A stretch of DNA of 64,000 bases, from NCBI GenBank assembly GCA_963703855.1, contig CAVPFW010000021.1:180591-244590 (forward strand). Direction: 5' to 3'. Positions 7,161-16,076 of the stretch are shown one piece after another. The notes under the pieces are model-generated. The model searched no databases, was not told the DNA's origin, and saw only the letters and a list, made by a program, of their open reading frames with translations. The translations under genes were made by a program, and so were the position numbers. Each line of letters begins with the position of its first letter. Position 1 is the first letter of the stretch. Source of the stretch: AP-15 sp963703855 (GTDB lineage Bacteria; Pseudomonadota; Alphaproteobacteria; ATCC43930; CGMCC-115725).

Positions 7161-8990
7161 ATGGATATCCGCAACATCGCGATCATTGCCCATGTCGACC
7201 ACGGCAAGACCACCCTGGTCGATGCGATGCTGCGCCAATCGGGCGCCTTTCGCGCCAACCAGCAGGTCGCCGACCGCGCGCTCGATTCGAACGAGCTCGA
7301 ACGCGAGCGCGGCATCACGATCCTGGCGAAATGCACCTCGGTCGTGTGGCGCGGCGTGCGCATCAACATCGTCGACACCCCGGGCCATGCCGATTTCGGC
7401 GGCGAGGTCGAGCGCATCCTCAGCATGGTCGACGGCGTTCTGGTGCTGGTCGACGCCGCCGAAGGGCCGATGCCGCAGACCAAGTTCGTGCTCGGCAAGG
7501 CGTTGCGCCGCGGGCTATGCCCGATCGTCGTGATCAACAAGGTCGACCGCCCCGACGCCCGCGCCGGCGCCGTCCACAACGAGATCTTCGACCTGTTCGC
7601 GGTGCTCGACGCGAGCGAGGCGCAGCTCGATTTCCCGACCGTCTTCGCCTCCGGGCGCAACGGCTGGGCGGTTGCGGATCTGGCCGCCCCGCGCCGCGAC
7701 CTGGCGCCGCTGTTCGAGCTGATCCTGGCGCATGTGCCACAGCCCGAGGCCGATCCCGAGGCGCCGTTCGCGATGCTGGCGACGACCTTGGACTACGACC
7801 CCTATCTCGGCCGGGTGCTGACCGGGCTCATTCATTCGGGCGTGGCGCGGCTCAACATGCCGGTCAAATCCCTGGCCCGCGACGGCCGGGTCATCGAGCA
7901 GGCGCGGCTGACCAAACTGCAGGCGTTCCGCGGGCTCGACCGCCGCCCGATCGAGGAGGCGCAGGCGGGCGACATCATCGCCGTCGCCGGATTGGCGCTG
8001 ACCACGGTCGCCGACACGATCTGCGCGCCCGAGGTGACGGCGCCGCTCCCCGCCGACCCGATCGACCCGCCGACCCTGGCGATGACCTTCTCGGTCAACG
8101 ACAGCCCGCTCGCCGGGCGCGAGGGCACCAAGGTCACCTCGCGGATGATCGGCGAGCGCCTGCACCGCGAGGCCGAGGGCAACGTCGCGATCGAGGTCAC
8201 CCAAAGCGCGCAGAAGGATGCGTTCGAGGTCGCCGGCCGCGGCGAATTGCAGCTCGGCGTGTTGATCGAGACGATGCGGCGCGAGGGCTACGAGCTGTCG
8301 ATCTCGCGCCCGCGGGTGTTGTTTAAGACCGATCCGGCGAGCGGCCGGCGGCTCGAGCCGATCGAGGAGGTTCTGGTCGATGTCGACCAGGAGTTCGCCG
8401 GCATCGTCGTCGACAAGATGAGCCGCCGCAAGGCCGAGATGCAGCAGATGCGGCCTTCCGGCGGCGGCAAGCTGCGGCTGACGTTTCTCGGGCCGACCCG
8501 CGGGCTGATCGGCTACCAGGGCGAGTTTCTGACCGATACCCGCGGCACCGGGGTCATGAGCCGGCTGTTCCACGGCTACGCCGCGCACAAGGGGCCGATC
8601 GAGGGCCGGCGCACCGGCGTCCTGGTGTCGACCGCCAACGGCGCCGCGGTCGCCTATGCGCTGTGGAACCTCGAAGAGCGCGGGCCGATGTTCATCGACC
8701 CCGGGGCGCAAATCTACGAGGGCATGATCATCGGCGCCCACACCCGCGGCAACGACCTCGACGTGAACCCGGCCAAGGGCAAGCAGCTGACCAACATCCG
8801 CACCACGTCGAAGGACGAGGCGGTGCGGCTGACCCCGCCGCTGGTCATGAGCCTCGAGCAGGCGATCGCCTATGTCGGCGACGACGAGCTGGTCGAGGTC
8901 ACCCCGAAATCGCTGCGGCTGCGCAAGCGGCTGCTCGACCCCAACGCGCGCAAGCGCGCGAGCCGCGCCGCCGCCGCGGCAGCGGAGTAG
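7161..8990 (+). CDS. typA: ribosome-associated translational GTPase TypA/BipA
   Basis: This 609-aa protein has the usual BipA length. G motifs are AHVDHGKTT (residues 10-18), DTPGH (72-76) and NKVD (126-129). The EF-G-like domains III and V follow, and the BipA-specific C-terminus (around ARGNDLDVNPAKGKQLTNIR) is complete. TypA binds the ribosome and helps 50S assembly and growth under stress or cold. ATG 7161 gives the canonical MDIRNIAIIAHVDHGKTT start. The AT-rich HEPN/hicAB insert begins right after this gene. Confidence 0.96.
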   Translation: MDIRNIAIIAHVDHGKTTLVDAMLRQSGAFRANQQVADRALDSNELERERGITILAKCTSVVWRGVRINIVDTPGHADFGGEVERILSMVDGVLVLVDAAEGPMPQTKFVLGKALRRGLCPIVVINKVDRPDARAGAVHNEIFDLFAVLDASEAQLDFPTVFASGRNGWAVADLAAPRRDLAPLFELILAHVPQPEADPEAPFAMLATTLDYDPYLGRVLTGLIHSGVARLNMPVKSLARDGRVIEQARLTKLQAFRGLDRRPIEEAQAGDIIAVAGLALTTVADTICAPEVTAPLPADPIDPPTLAMTFSVNDSPLAGREGTKVTSRMIGERLHREAEGNVAIEVTQSAQKDAFEVAGRGELQLGVLIETMRREGYELSISRPRVLFKTDPASGRRLEPIEEVLVDVDQEFAGIVVDKMSRRKAEMQQMRPSGGGKLRLTFLGPTRGLIGYQGEFLTDTRGTGVMSRLFHGYAAHKGPIEGRRTGVLVSTANGAAVAYALWNLEERGPMFIDPGAQIYEGMIIGAHTRGNDLDVNPAKGKQLTNIRTTSKDEAVRLTPPLVMSLEQAIAYVGDDELVEVTPKSLRLRKRLLDPNARKRASRAAAAAAE

Positions 8991-9140
8991 GCAACCGTAG
9001 TCCGGAGGAGCGATCTTAGGTGTGCGTGCAAGTCCTAACGCAGATCGTTTTCGACCCAGTTCAAGGTGACAGCCGAATTTAAAGTTGGTGGCGCATGATC
9101 ATTTGCTCACACGGTAATATTAACGAAAGGAACTTTAGGC

Positions 9141-9932
9141 ATGAATAGAGGACAAATATTTTTGGACGATCAAAAACTACTCGATCTGTATGCGCAATTT
9201 GGAGAAACACGGCGGTCTCTCGGCGAAATTTATCCCAGTGCACCCTACGACGACTTCGTTGACCGCGGTAACTACCAAGGAGCAGCTCTGCCGGTTACAA
9301 TGATGGCGTCCGAGCATATCCTGTCAGCCAGCAACGCCGTAAACAGATTCTGCTACGATCTGCACGGACTGACGTCGTGGGCGAAAATACTTGATACCCT
9401 TACTGACGACGAAAAACTCCCGGTACTATTCGAATTTGTATCGCCGACCGCAGCTCATTGTCTTTCGGCGCCCTACTCTACCAAGCAAATGTTTATGAAG
9501 TCAATTTGCCATATATCTCATCAGACAAATCACTTTTGCGCCGAGAATTGGAGCGAATGGTCGCTCAAGCCCGATAAGCAATTAGATTTTAAAAAAGCGA
9601 AGAAACTTACATCGCACTTCGCTTCGTGGCCGGCATTGTGCACCGCTCTCTCCCGCCTGAACGATGAACAATTTGCTGTTGCTACGGATGACTACCGAAA
9701 TCGCCTCAACCATGGGTTCCCACGGCGTGTTGAGTTCGGCCATACGATGACAATCCAACGAGATCCTGATTCGCGGCGATACGTGATCATTAACGCGCCG
9801 CCGCTAGGTATTAGAGAATTGATCCCTCTCCTTGCTAAACAGTATGGAGCCGCGCTTGATTGCTATTACAAATACATCGAGCTCATCAAAGAACAACACA
9901 AGATATGGCCTGCTGTAGCGCCAGCAAACTGA
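9141..9932 (+). CDS. HEPN-like protein of foreign base composition (Cthe_2314-type candidate)
   Basis: The 263-aa product is probably mainly helical. It carries RNRLNH at residues 186-191, an R-x4-H motif of the kind that forms the RNase site in HEPN proteins, within YRNRLNHGFPRRVEFG. The overall pattern resembles the Cthe_2314-like HEPN group, but I could not align it. The gene is much richer in A+T than its surroundings, which suggests recent transfer. ATG 9141 follows AAAGGAAC. Its stop lies 2 bp from the stop of the convergent hicB. A role as an abortive-infection or toxin-type RNase is inference only. Confidence 0.62.
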   Translation: MNRGQIFLDDQKLLDLYAQFGETRRSLGEIYPSAPYDDFVDRGNYQGAALPVTMMASEHILSASNAVNRFCYDLHGLTSWAKILDTLTDDEKLPVLFEFVSPTAAHCLSAPYSTKQMFMKSICHISHQTNHFCAENWSEWSLKPDKQLDFKKAKKLTSHFASWPALCTALSRLNDEQFAVATDDYRNRLNHGFPRRVEFGHTMTIQRDPDSRRYVIINAPPLGIRELIPLLAKQYGAALDCYYKYIELIKEQHKIWPAVAPAN

Positions 9933-9934
9933 TT

Positions 9935-10249
9935 TCAGCTCCCGGACTCGATCCGGCGCGCGATCCATTGATTGAGGCTGATGCCTTCGGCTTGGGCGCG
10001 CAGCGCTGCGCGGCGGTGGGCCTCCGGGCTCACGCGAAGCAGGATTTTGCCATTGTGCGGCCGGTCCGGCGGCTCGCCGCGTTCCGCGCAGAAGGCGAGG
10101 TAATCGTCGACGCTGTCGCGGAAGGCCTGCTCAACCTCGGCGAAGGTCGCCCCCTCGAAGGTAATTATGTCGCGAAGCCCGACAATTCGACCCAGGAACG
10201 TCCCGTCGTCGGCCTCGACGGTTCCGAAGTAGCCCTTGTATTCGAGCAT
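9935..10249 (-). CDS. hicB: HicB-family antitoxin
   Basis: The 104-aa product begins with a HicB-like partial RNase H fold (YKGYFGTVEADDGTFLGRIV, then FAEVEQAFRDSVDDYLAFC). It ends with a ribbon-helix-helix-type segment around KILLRVSPEAHRRAALRAQA. HicB binds and neutralises the HicA RNase and represses the operon through its DNA-binding end. Its ATG follows the hicA stop by 5 bp, so the order is toxin then antitoxin, as in classic hicAB. It is convergent with the HEPN-like gene. Confidence 0.85.
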   Translation of the reverse strand: MLEYKGYFGTVEADDGTFLGRIVGLRDIITFEGATFAEVEQAFRDSVDDYLAFCAERGEPPDRPHNGKILLRVSPEAHRRAALRAQAEGISLNQWIARRIESGS

Positions 10250-10254
10250 CGGCG

Positions 10255-10518
10255 TTACCTCTTCTCCGGTTCGACAGCGGCGGCGGCTAGGAAATCGCGG
10301 ACGGCACGCACCAATCCGCGCCTTGTTTCAGGGCTTGGATGCGGTCGATGGAACACGGCCCGCGCACCTCCGAGCGCAATCCGCACGCAACTCCCCGCTC
10401 CTTCGCTGATCTCGGCTCCGACGGCCCGCAATAGCGTCTCGATCTCGCTCCAGCGAAGATCGGCAGGGGTCGGTTCCGCAAAGATCCGACCGAGGGTGCG
10501 GCGGTGGCGGCGGTTCAT
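10255..10518 (-). CDS. hicA: HicA-family mRNA interferase toxin
   Basis: The 87-aa product matches the longer HicA subtype, with DLRWSEIETLLRAVGAEISE and then RAVFHRPHPSPETRRGLVRA. HicA is a small dsRBD-like RNase that cleaves mRNA independently of translation; the catalytic His is probably in the FHRPH segment. ATG 10518 lies directly next to an AT-rich operator-like sequence at 10527-10546. Whether the toxin is active cannot be judged. A Cys stands in GAGSCVRIAL where I would expect Arg in relatives. Confidence 0.82.
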   Translation of the reverse strand: MNRRHRRTLGRIFAEPTPADLRWSEIETLLRAVGAEISEGAGSCVRIALGGARAVFHRPHPSPETRRGLVRAVRDFLAAAAVEPEKR

Positions 10519-10526
10519 TTGATCAT

Positions 10527-10546
10527 GATATCGAAAATAGATATCG
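10527..10546 (-). promoter_or_regulatory. candidate hicAB operator (paired GATATCG sites)
   Basis: Two GATATCG heptamers (10527-10533 and 10540-10546) are 13 bp apart, centre to centre, and GATATC is itself palindromic. The tract is AT-rich in a GC-rich genome and sits 9-28 bp upstream of the hicA start. This fits a HicB (ribbon-helix-helix) operator overlapping the promoter; it is inferred from position and symmetry only. Confidence 0.45.
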
Positions 10547-10584
10547 CTACTCAGCGGGTCAATGCCCGCGCCCCGGATCGCGGT

Positions 10585-10614
10585 TTGACTTTGGTGTGCC
10601 GCCGGCTGTAGCTT
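10585..10614 (+). promoter_or_regulatory. candidate sigma-70 promoter for rpsD
   Basis: TTGACT (10585-10590) and TAGCTT (10609-10614) are separated by 18 bp and lie about 100 bp upstream of the S4 start. No better pair is visible in the gap. Confidence 0.4.
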
Positions 10615-10716
10615 TGAGCTATTCCCGAAAATGCGGGCGAGCCGCCCCGGCCCCGCCGCTTTCGAGCGCGGACGGCCTTATCGGGACAACAACAACCTAA
10701 CCCGGATCGATATCGG

Positions 10717-11334
10717 ATGAGCAGCAAGCGTCAGGAACCGAAATACAAGATCAACCGCCGGCTCGGGGTCAATTTGTGGGGCCGGCCGAAAAGCCCGCTC
10801 AACCGCCGCGAATACGGCCCCGGCCAGCACGGCCAGCGGCGCAAGAAGCCCTCTGATTTCGGCACTCAGCTCTCCGCCAAGCAAAAGCTGAAGGGCTATT
10901 ACGCCAATCTCGGCGAGCGCCAGTTCCGCCGACTCTACGAGGAGGCGGTGCGCCGCCGCGGCGACACCGGCGACAATCTGATCGAGCTGTTGGAGCGCCG
11001 GCTCGACGCGGTCGTCTATCGCATGAAGCTGGTGCCGACCCCGTTCGCCGCGCGCCAGCTCGTCAATCACGGGCATGTCCGGGTCAACAGCCGGCGCGTG
11101 ACCATCCCCTCCTATTCGGTCCGCGACGGCGACGAGATCGAGCTCGGCGGGAAGGCAAAGGCGATGGCGCTCGTGCTCGAGGCGTCGAAATCGGGCGAGC
11201 GCGACGTTCCCGATTATCTCGAAATCGACCACGACCGCATGAAGGGCCGCTTCATCCGCGCGCCGAAGCCCACCGACGTGCCCTATCCGGTATCGATGGA
11301 GCCCAACCTCGTGATCGAGTTCTATTCGCGCTGA
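10717..11334 (+). CDS. rpsD: 30S ribosomal protein S4
   Basis: The 205-aa product is a full-length S4 of the alphaproteobacterial type. It starts MSSKRQEPKYKINRRLGVNL, has the YGPGQHGQRRKK segment, an S4 RNA-binding domain (ERRLDAVVYRMKLVPT, then ARQLVNHGHVRVNSR) and the conserved PYPVSMEPNLVIEFYSR end. S4 nucleates assembly of the 30S body by binding 16S rRNA. It is a single gene here, as in most alphaproteobacteria. The gap that follows (11335-11514) holds no recognisable gene. Confidence 0.97.
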   Translation: MSSKRQEPKYKINRRLGVNLWGRPKSPLNRREYGPGQHGQRRKKPSDFGTQLSAKQKLKGYYANLGERQFRRLYEEAVRRRGDTGDNLIELLERRLDAVVYRMKLVPTPFAARQLVNHGHVRVNSRRVTIPSYSVRDGDEIELGGKAKAMALVLEASKSGERDVPDYLEIDHDRMKGRFIRAPKPTDVPYPVSMEPNLVIEFYSR

Positions 11335-11514
11335 GCGCGTTCGCGCCGGCGGAACGTCGTGATTTGCCGGTCGAAGCCCCGCCGCGCAGCTGGCCTGCCG
11401 GCTGACAGCCGCGCTCCGGGGCGGCAGTTTCTGCTGCGCGGCGGTCGTCCCTGTTGACCTTGTCGCAGAGGCCGACCATGCCGGCTCGCGCTGCGATCCA
11501 TCGGGGCGGTTGCG

Positions 11515-12819
11515 ATGCTGATTCTGCCGATCACGGTCGTCTTGTTTCTGATCCTGCTGAACGGCTTTTTCGCGATGGCCGAGATTGCGCTGGTCTCGGC
11601 CCGGACGGCGCGGCTGAGGGCGCTCGCGGAGGCCGGCAACCCCGGCGCGCTGGCCGCGCTCGAGCTGAAATCGGACCCCTCGCGCCTGCTGGCGACCGTC
11701 CAGATCGGGATCACCGTGATCGCGGTGCTGTCCGGCACCTTTGGCCAGGCGACCTTGGGAGAGCGCCTGCAATCCGCGCTCGGGAGCTATCCCGGACCTG
11801 TCGGCCGTTACGCGCACGCGATCAGCATGGCGCTCGTGGTGATCGCGATCTCATATCTGTCGCTGATCATCGGCGAGCTGACGCCGAAGCGCATCGCCCT
11901 GGTCCATCCCGAGCGCATCGCCGCAGCCTTGGCGCGGCTGATGCGGACATTGGCGCGGCTGGCAACCCCGATCGAATGGTTTCTGAGCGCCTCGACCGAT
12001 CTGGTGCTGCGGCTTCTGCCATTGCGCGGCGACGGGGCGGCGCCGGTGACCGACCAGGAGATCAGCTTTATGCTGCGCGAGGGGGCCGCGACCGGTCACA
12101 TCCCGCTGGCGGAGACCGAGATCGTGGAGATGGCGCTGCGGCTCGGCGACCGGCGCGCGAACACCGTGATGACGCCTCGGACCCGGATCGAATGGCTCGA
12201 TCTCGACGATCCGGAAGATGAGAACCGGCGCAAGATCCGCCACAGCCCCTATTCTCGCTTTCCGGTCGTGCAGGGCGGTTCGCAGCAGGTCATCGGCATC
12301 GTCGAGGCCAAGGAGCTGCTCGGCCGTTGCCTCGGCGGGCTGCCCCTCGATCTGCGCGCCGCGACCCGCCCGCCGCTTTATCTGCCGAACACGGTCAGCG
12401 TGCTGCGCGTGCTCGACGTATTCAAAAGCTCGGGCGAGCCGATGGCGCTGATCGTCGACGAATATGGCGACCTCGAAGGGCTGGTCACGCCGAGCGACAT
12501 CCTCGAGGCATTGGTCGGCGACATTCCCGGCTCGGGCGACGCCGATCAGCGGGTCGTGCATCGCGAGGACGGCACCTGGCTGATCGACGGCATGGTCGGC
12601 CTCGACGAGCTGAAGCAGGTGCTCGGGCTTTCCCACCTGACCGGTGAGGAAGCCGATTTTCACACGCTCGGCGGCTATCTGATGGCGCACCTCCACCGCG
12701 TGCCGATGATCGCGGACCGCGTGACCACCGACGGCTACCGGTTCGAGGTCGTCGACATGGACGGCCGCCGGGTCGACCGGGTGCTGATCTCGCCGAACGA
12801 CGCCAAGGGGCGAAGTTGA
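11515..12819 (+). CDS. HlyC/CorC-family membrane protein (CNNM domain, CBS pair, CorC_HlyC domain)
   Basis: The 434-aa product has an N-terminal CNNM transmembrane domain (LPITVVLFLILLNGFFAMAE, ATVQIGITVIAVLSGTF and a third segment around 100-125). A CBS pair (NTVMTPRTRIEWLD through LIVDEYGDLEGLVTPSDILE) and a C-terminal CorC_HlyC domain (WLIDGMVGLDELKQVLG) follow. Relatives are often called hemolysins but are linked to Mg2+/Co2+ or Na+-coupled transport. ATG 11515 begins just before the first membrane helix. Domain order and length are normal. Confidence 0.88.
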   Translation: MLILPITVVLFLILLNGFFAMAEIALVSARTARLRALAEAGNPGALAALELKSDPSRLLATVQIGITVIAVLSGTFGQATLGERLQSALGSYPGPVGRYAHAISMALVVIAISYLSLIIGELTPKRIALVHPERIAAALARLMRTLARLATPIEWFLSASTDLVLRLLPLRGDGAAPVTDQEISFMLREGAATGHIPLAETEIVEMALRLGDRRANTVMTPRTRIEWLDLDDPEDENRRKIRHSPYSRFPVVQGGSQQVIGIVEAKELLGRCLGGLPLDLRAATRPPLYLPNTVSVLRVLDVFKSSGEPMALIVDEYGDLEGLVTPSDILEALVGDIPGSGDADQRVVHREDGTWLIDGMVGLDELKQVLGLSHLTGEEADFHTLGGYLMAHLHRVPMIADRVTTDGYRFEVVDMDGRRVDRVLISPNDAKGRS

Positions 12820-12925
12820 AGCATCCGCGCGGCTGGCCGCCGATGCAACTTGGCGCTCGCGATCCTATATCCCGCGGCATGGAGGCGCGAGCTGGAGGTC
12901 AGGAGCGGGCGGCGAGGCGGTCGCC

Positions 12926-13207
12926 ATGACCGGCGTCGCGTTCGATACCCTGAAGCTCGCCCCCCGGCTGCGCGAGCAAGCGGGGTTTACGCCCGAGCAC
13001 GCCGAGGCCGAGGCGGAAGCCCTGGCCGAGGCCGTTGGTAGCACGGAGCTGGTCACCAGGACCGATTTAGCGTCGGAGCTGCCGGATCTGAGAGCCGAAT
13101 TGCGGGAGCTCGAGCAACGCCTGACGATCAAGTTCGGCAGCATGCTTATCGTCGCTGTCGGCATCATCCTGGCGGCGCAGCGGTTTTTCCCGGCGCCGCA
13201 TCCGTGA
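12926..13207 (+). CDS. DUF1640-like coiled-coil protein with C-terminal membrane anchor
   Basis: The 93-aa product begins FDTLKLAPRLREQAGFTPEH, continues as an acidic coiled coil (AEAEAEALAEAVGSTELVTR, LRAELRELEQRL) and ends in one membrane helix (SMLIVAVGIILAAQRFF). That layout matches DUF1640/CCDC90-like proteins, related to mitochondrial MCUR1-type factors; the bacterial role is unknown. The next gene starts at the GTG of GTGA overlapping this stop, so the two are probably translated together. Confidence 0.72.
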   Translation: MTGVAFDTLKLAPRLREQAGFTPEHAEAEAEALAEAVGSTELVTRTDLASELPDLRAELRELEQRLTIKFGSMLIVAVGIILAAQRFFPAPHP

Positions 13208-13695
13208 CCGTCACCCGCGCCTTACCCGCGCTTGCCGGGGTGTGGGACAAGGCGTCGTTGTGGCAGTCGTTCGCCGCCGGGCTCGGCGTGTTGGCGCTTG
13301 CCCTCCTGGTCGCGGCGTCGGTCGCCCGCGCCCCGCCCGATTTCTCGGCGCGGCCGATCATCGCGGTGGTGCGCGACAACGGGCAGCGCCCGCTGTGGGC
13401 GATCCGCCTCGCCGGCAGCGCCCATCGGATCGCCGCGGACAGCTTGGCCCCGCCGCCGGTTCCGCCCGGCCACGCCTATCAGCTCTGGCTGCGGCCGCCG
13501 GGCGCCGGCACCTTGCGTCCGCTCGGCCTGCTGCCGCAATCGGGGCGCAAGGAGATCGCCGAGACCCCGGCCAATACCCGCTTGCTGTCCGGCCGCGGCG
13601 CGCTGGTCGTCACCATCGAGCCAAACGGCGGGTCGTCCGGTCCGGGGCCGAGCGGGCCGGTCCTGTTCCACGGCAGCCTCGATGGCCCGGGCTGA
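13204..13695 (+). CDS. RskA-like anti-sigma-factor C-terminal domain protein
   Basis: The 163-aa product has one membrane helix (FAAGLGVLALALLVAASVA, about residues 23-41). A periplasmic domain with HAYQLWLRPPG...LGLLPQSGRKEI follows, the pattern of the RskA (anti-sigma-K) C-terminal domain. It lacks the N-terminal zinc-binding anti-sigma domain and no sigma-factor gene is nearby, so it may be a lone sensor domain rather than a working anti-sigma factor. The start is a GTG overlapping the stop of the DUF1640-like gene. Confidence 0.66.
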   Translation: MTVTRALPALAGVWDKASLWQSFAAGLGVLALALLVAASVARAPPDFSARPIIAVVRDNGQRPLWAIRLAGSAHRIAADSLAPPPVPPGHAYQLWLRPPGAGTLRPLGLLPQSGRKEIAETPANTRLLSGRGALVVTIEPNGGSSGPGPSGPVLFHGSLDGPG

Positions 13696-13696
13696 A

Positions 13697-13716
13697 TGCG
13701 CCGACCGGCCGGCGCA
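13697..13716 (+). terminator. hairpin after the DUF1640/RskA-like pair
   Basis: A perfect 7-bp stem TGCGCCG/CGGCGCA around ACCGGC starts 2 bp after the stop codon. There is no U-tract. The rest of the 309-bp gap to tkt (13717-14004) contains a TTTTTT tract near 13750 and a probable tkt promoter I cannot place; I see no gene. Confidence 0.45.
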
Positions 13717-14004
13717 TATTGAAACGCGTGAAACGCGCGCCGCTTAAGCTTTTTTGAAACAGAAGCGGTCAGCATGGCGCGGATCTTTCACGCAAATCGG
13801 CGAGTTGCAGCTGTCATATTACCTGCATGAATATCGGGTCGACCGTCGGGAACGCCCGATTTATAGTGAAGGCGCCGAGCACGGGAACGGCCACAGGTGC
13901 AGCAGACGCGTGACCACCCGTCGTTTGCGGTCTTGGGCGGCGCCGCTCTCTCGGCAGTGCCGGAACGCTGTTCATGAACCGCGTTTCCCATTGACGGAGA
14001 GAAG

Positions 14005-16071
14005 ATGATGGCGCCTTCCGGCTCGATCGACGAAATCTGCGTCAACACGATCCGCACCTTGTGCATCGACGCGGTGCAGCAGGCCAATTCCGGCCATCCC
14101 GGAACGCCGATGGCGATGGCCCCGGTAGTCTATACCCTGTGGCAAAATTTCTTGCGCTTCGACCCCGCCGACCCGATCTGGCCCAACCGCGACCGTTTCG
14201 TGCTGTCCTCGGGGCATGCCTCGACCCTGCTCTACTCGCTGCTGCATCTGACCGGCGTGACCTCGGTCGACGCGGAGTACGAGCGGCTCGGCACGCCCTC
14301 GGTCGCGCTCGACGATCTGAAGCATTTCCGTCAGCTCGGCAGCAAATGCCCGGGTCATCCCGAATATCATCTGACCTCGGGGGTCGAGACCACGACCGGC
14401 CCGCTCGGCCAGGGCATCGCCAACAGCGTCGGCATGGCGATCGCCGCCGATTGGCTCGCCCGGCACTTCAATCGGCCGGGATTTGACATTTTCAATTACG
14501 ATGTCTTCGCCCTGTGCGGCGACGGCTGCATGATGGAGGGGGTGGGCAGCGAGGCCGCGTCGCTCGCCGGCCATCTGCGCCTGGGCAACCTCTGCTGGAT
14601 CTACGACAGCAACCACATCACGATCGAAGGCCACACCTCGCTCGCTTTTTCCGAGGATGTGGCGGCGCGGTTTCTCGGCTATGGCTGGCAGGTATTGCGG
14701 GTCAGCGACGCCAACGACCGTGAGAGGATCGCCGATGCGATCGCCGACGCCAGGCGCACCGGCGACCGCCCGACCCTGATCATCGTCGAGAGCCATATCG
14801 GCTATGGCGCGCCGCACCGGCAGGATACCTCGGCCGCGCATGGCGAGCCCCTCGGCGAGGAGGAGGTCAGAGAGACCAAGCGCCGCTACGGCTGGCCCGA
14901 GGACGCGAAATTCCTGGTGCCCGAGGGGGTGTGCGATCATTTCGCCGCCACCTTCGGCGCCCGCGGCAAAAAGCTGCGGGCCGAATGGCTGGCCTTGTTC
15001 GAGCGCTACCGCACCGAATACCCGGACCTCGCCGGGGCCTGCGAGCGCATCCAGCGGCGCGATCTGCCCGAGGGCTGGGACCAGGACATTCCGGTCTTTC
15101 CGGCCGACCCCAAGGGCATCGCCAGCCGCAACTCCTCGGCCCGGGTGCTGAACGCGATCGCCCCGCGGGTGCCCTGGCTGCTCGGCGGCGCCGCCGATCT
15201 CGCCCCCTCGACCAAGACCCGGCTGACCTTCCCCGATGCCGGGGATTTCGAGGCCGACCACTTCGGCGGGCGCAATTTTCATTTCGGCATCCGCGAGCAC
15301 GCGATGGGCTCGATCTGCAACGGCATGTCGGTGTCGAAATTGCGGCCCTACGGCTCCGGGTTTCTGATCTTTTCCGATTACATGAAGGCGCCGATCCGGC
15401 TCAGCGCGCTGATGGAATTGCCGGTCGTCTTTATCTTCACCCACGATTCGATCGGGGTCGGCGAGGACGGCCCGACCCATCAGCCGGTCGAGCAGGTAGT
15501 CGGGCTGCGCGGGATCCCGGGGTTGATCGTGCTGCGCCCGGCCGACGCCAACGAGGTCGCCGAAGCCTGGCGCCTCGTCGCCGCGCTGAAGCATCAGCCG
15601 GCCTGCCTGATCCTCAGCCGGCAGAACCTGCCGACCCTCGACCGCGCCCGCTATGCCGCGGCGAGCGGGGTCAGGCGCGGCGCCTATGTGCTCGCCGACG
15701 CCGGCGACGGCCCACCCGAGGTGATACTGATCGGCACCGGCAGCGAGGTCTCGCTGTGCGTCGGGGTCTACGAAAAGCTCGTGGCCGAGGGGGTCAAGGC
15801 AAGGGTCGTCAGCATGCCGTCGTGGGAATTGTTCGAGCATCAGGACGACGCCTACCGCGCCGCCGTGCTGCCGCCCACGGTGACCCGCCGGGTCGCGGTC
15901 GAGCAGGCCTCGACCTTGGGCTGGGAACGCTACACCGGGTTGCGCGGCACGATTATCGGCATGAAGACCTTTGGCGCCTCGGCGCCGTTGAAGGAGCTTC
16001 TCGTCAAATTCGGGTTCACCCCCGAGCACGTCTACGCGGCTGCCAAGGAGCAGCTCGCCCGCAAGGAGTAA
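14005..16071 (+). CDS. tkt: transketolase
   Basis: The 688-aa product is a full-length transketolase. It has the N-terminal thiamine-diphosphate domain (CGDGCMMEGVGSEAASLAGH then WIYDSNHITIEG), the pyrimidine domain (FRHP-type region GGRNFHFGIREHAMGSICNG with the conserved Glu) and the C-terminal domain. It transfers two-carbon ketol units between pentose, tetrose and hexose phosphates. ATG 14005 and 14008 are adjacent alternatives after GGAGAGAAG. It is the first gene of the pentose-phosphate operon; tal-pgi begins 5 bp after its stop. Confidence 0.96.
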   Translation: MMAPSGSIDEICVNTIRTLCIDAVQQANSGHPGTPMAMAPVVYTLWQNFLRFDPADPIWPNRDRFVLSSGHASTLLYSLLHLTGVTSVDAEYERLGTPSVALDDLKHFRQLGSKCPGHPEYHLTSGVETTTGPLGQGIANSVGMAIAADWLARHFNRPGFDIFNYDVFALCGDGCMMEGVGSEAASLAGHLRLGNLCWIYDSNHITIEGHTSLAFSEDVAARFLGYGWQVLRVSDANDRERIADAIADARRTGDRPTLIIVESHIGYGAPHRQDTSAAHGEPLGEEEVRETKRRYGWPEDAKFLVPEGVCDHFAATFGARGKKLRAEWLALFERYRTEYPDLAGACERIQRRDLPEGWDQDIPVFPADPKGIASRNSSARVLNAIAPRVPWLLGGAADLAPSTKTRLTFPDAGDFEADHFGGRNFHFGIREHAMGSICNGMSVSKLRPYGSGFLIFSDYMKAPIRLSALMELPVVFIFTHDSIGVGEDGPTHQPVEQVVGLRGIPGLIVLRPADANEVAEAWRLVAALKHQPACLILSRQNLPTLDRARYAAASGVRRGAYVLADAGDGPPEVILIGTGSEVSLCVGVYEKLVAEGVKARVVSMPSWELFEHQDDAYRAAVLPPTVTRRVAVEQASTLGWERYTGLRGTIIGMKTFGASAPLKELLVKFGFTPEHVYAAAKEQLARKE

Positions 16072-16076
16072 CGGCG

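Noticed and set aside
8991..9140. tRNA gene or attachment site at the edge of the AT-rich insert
   Set aside because: No T-loop GGTTCRAAT-like sequence or cloverleaf is visible, and no matching repeat was found on the other side near 10550.
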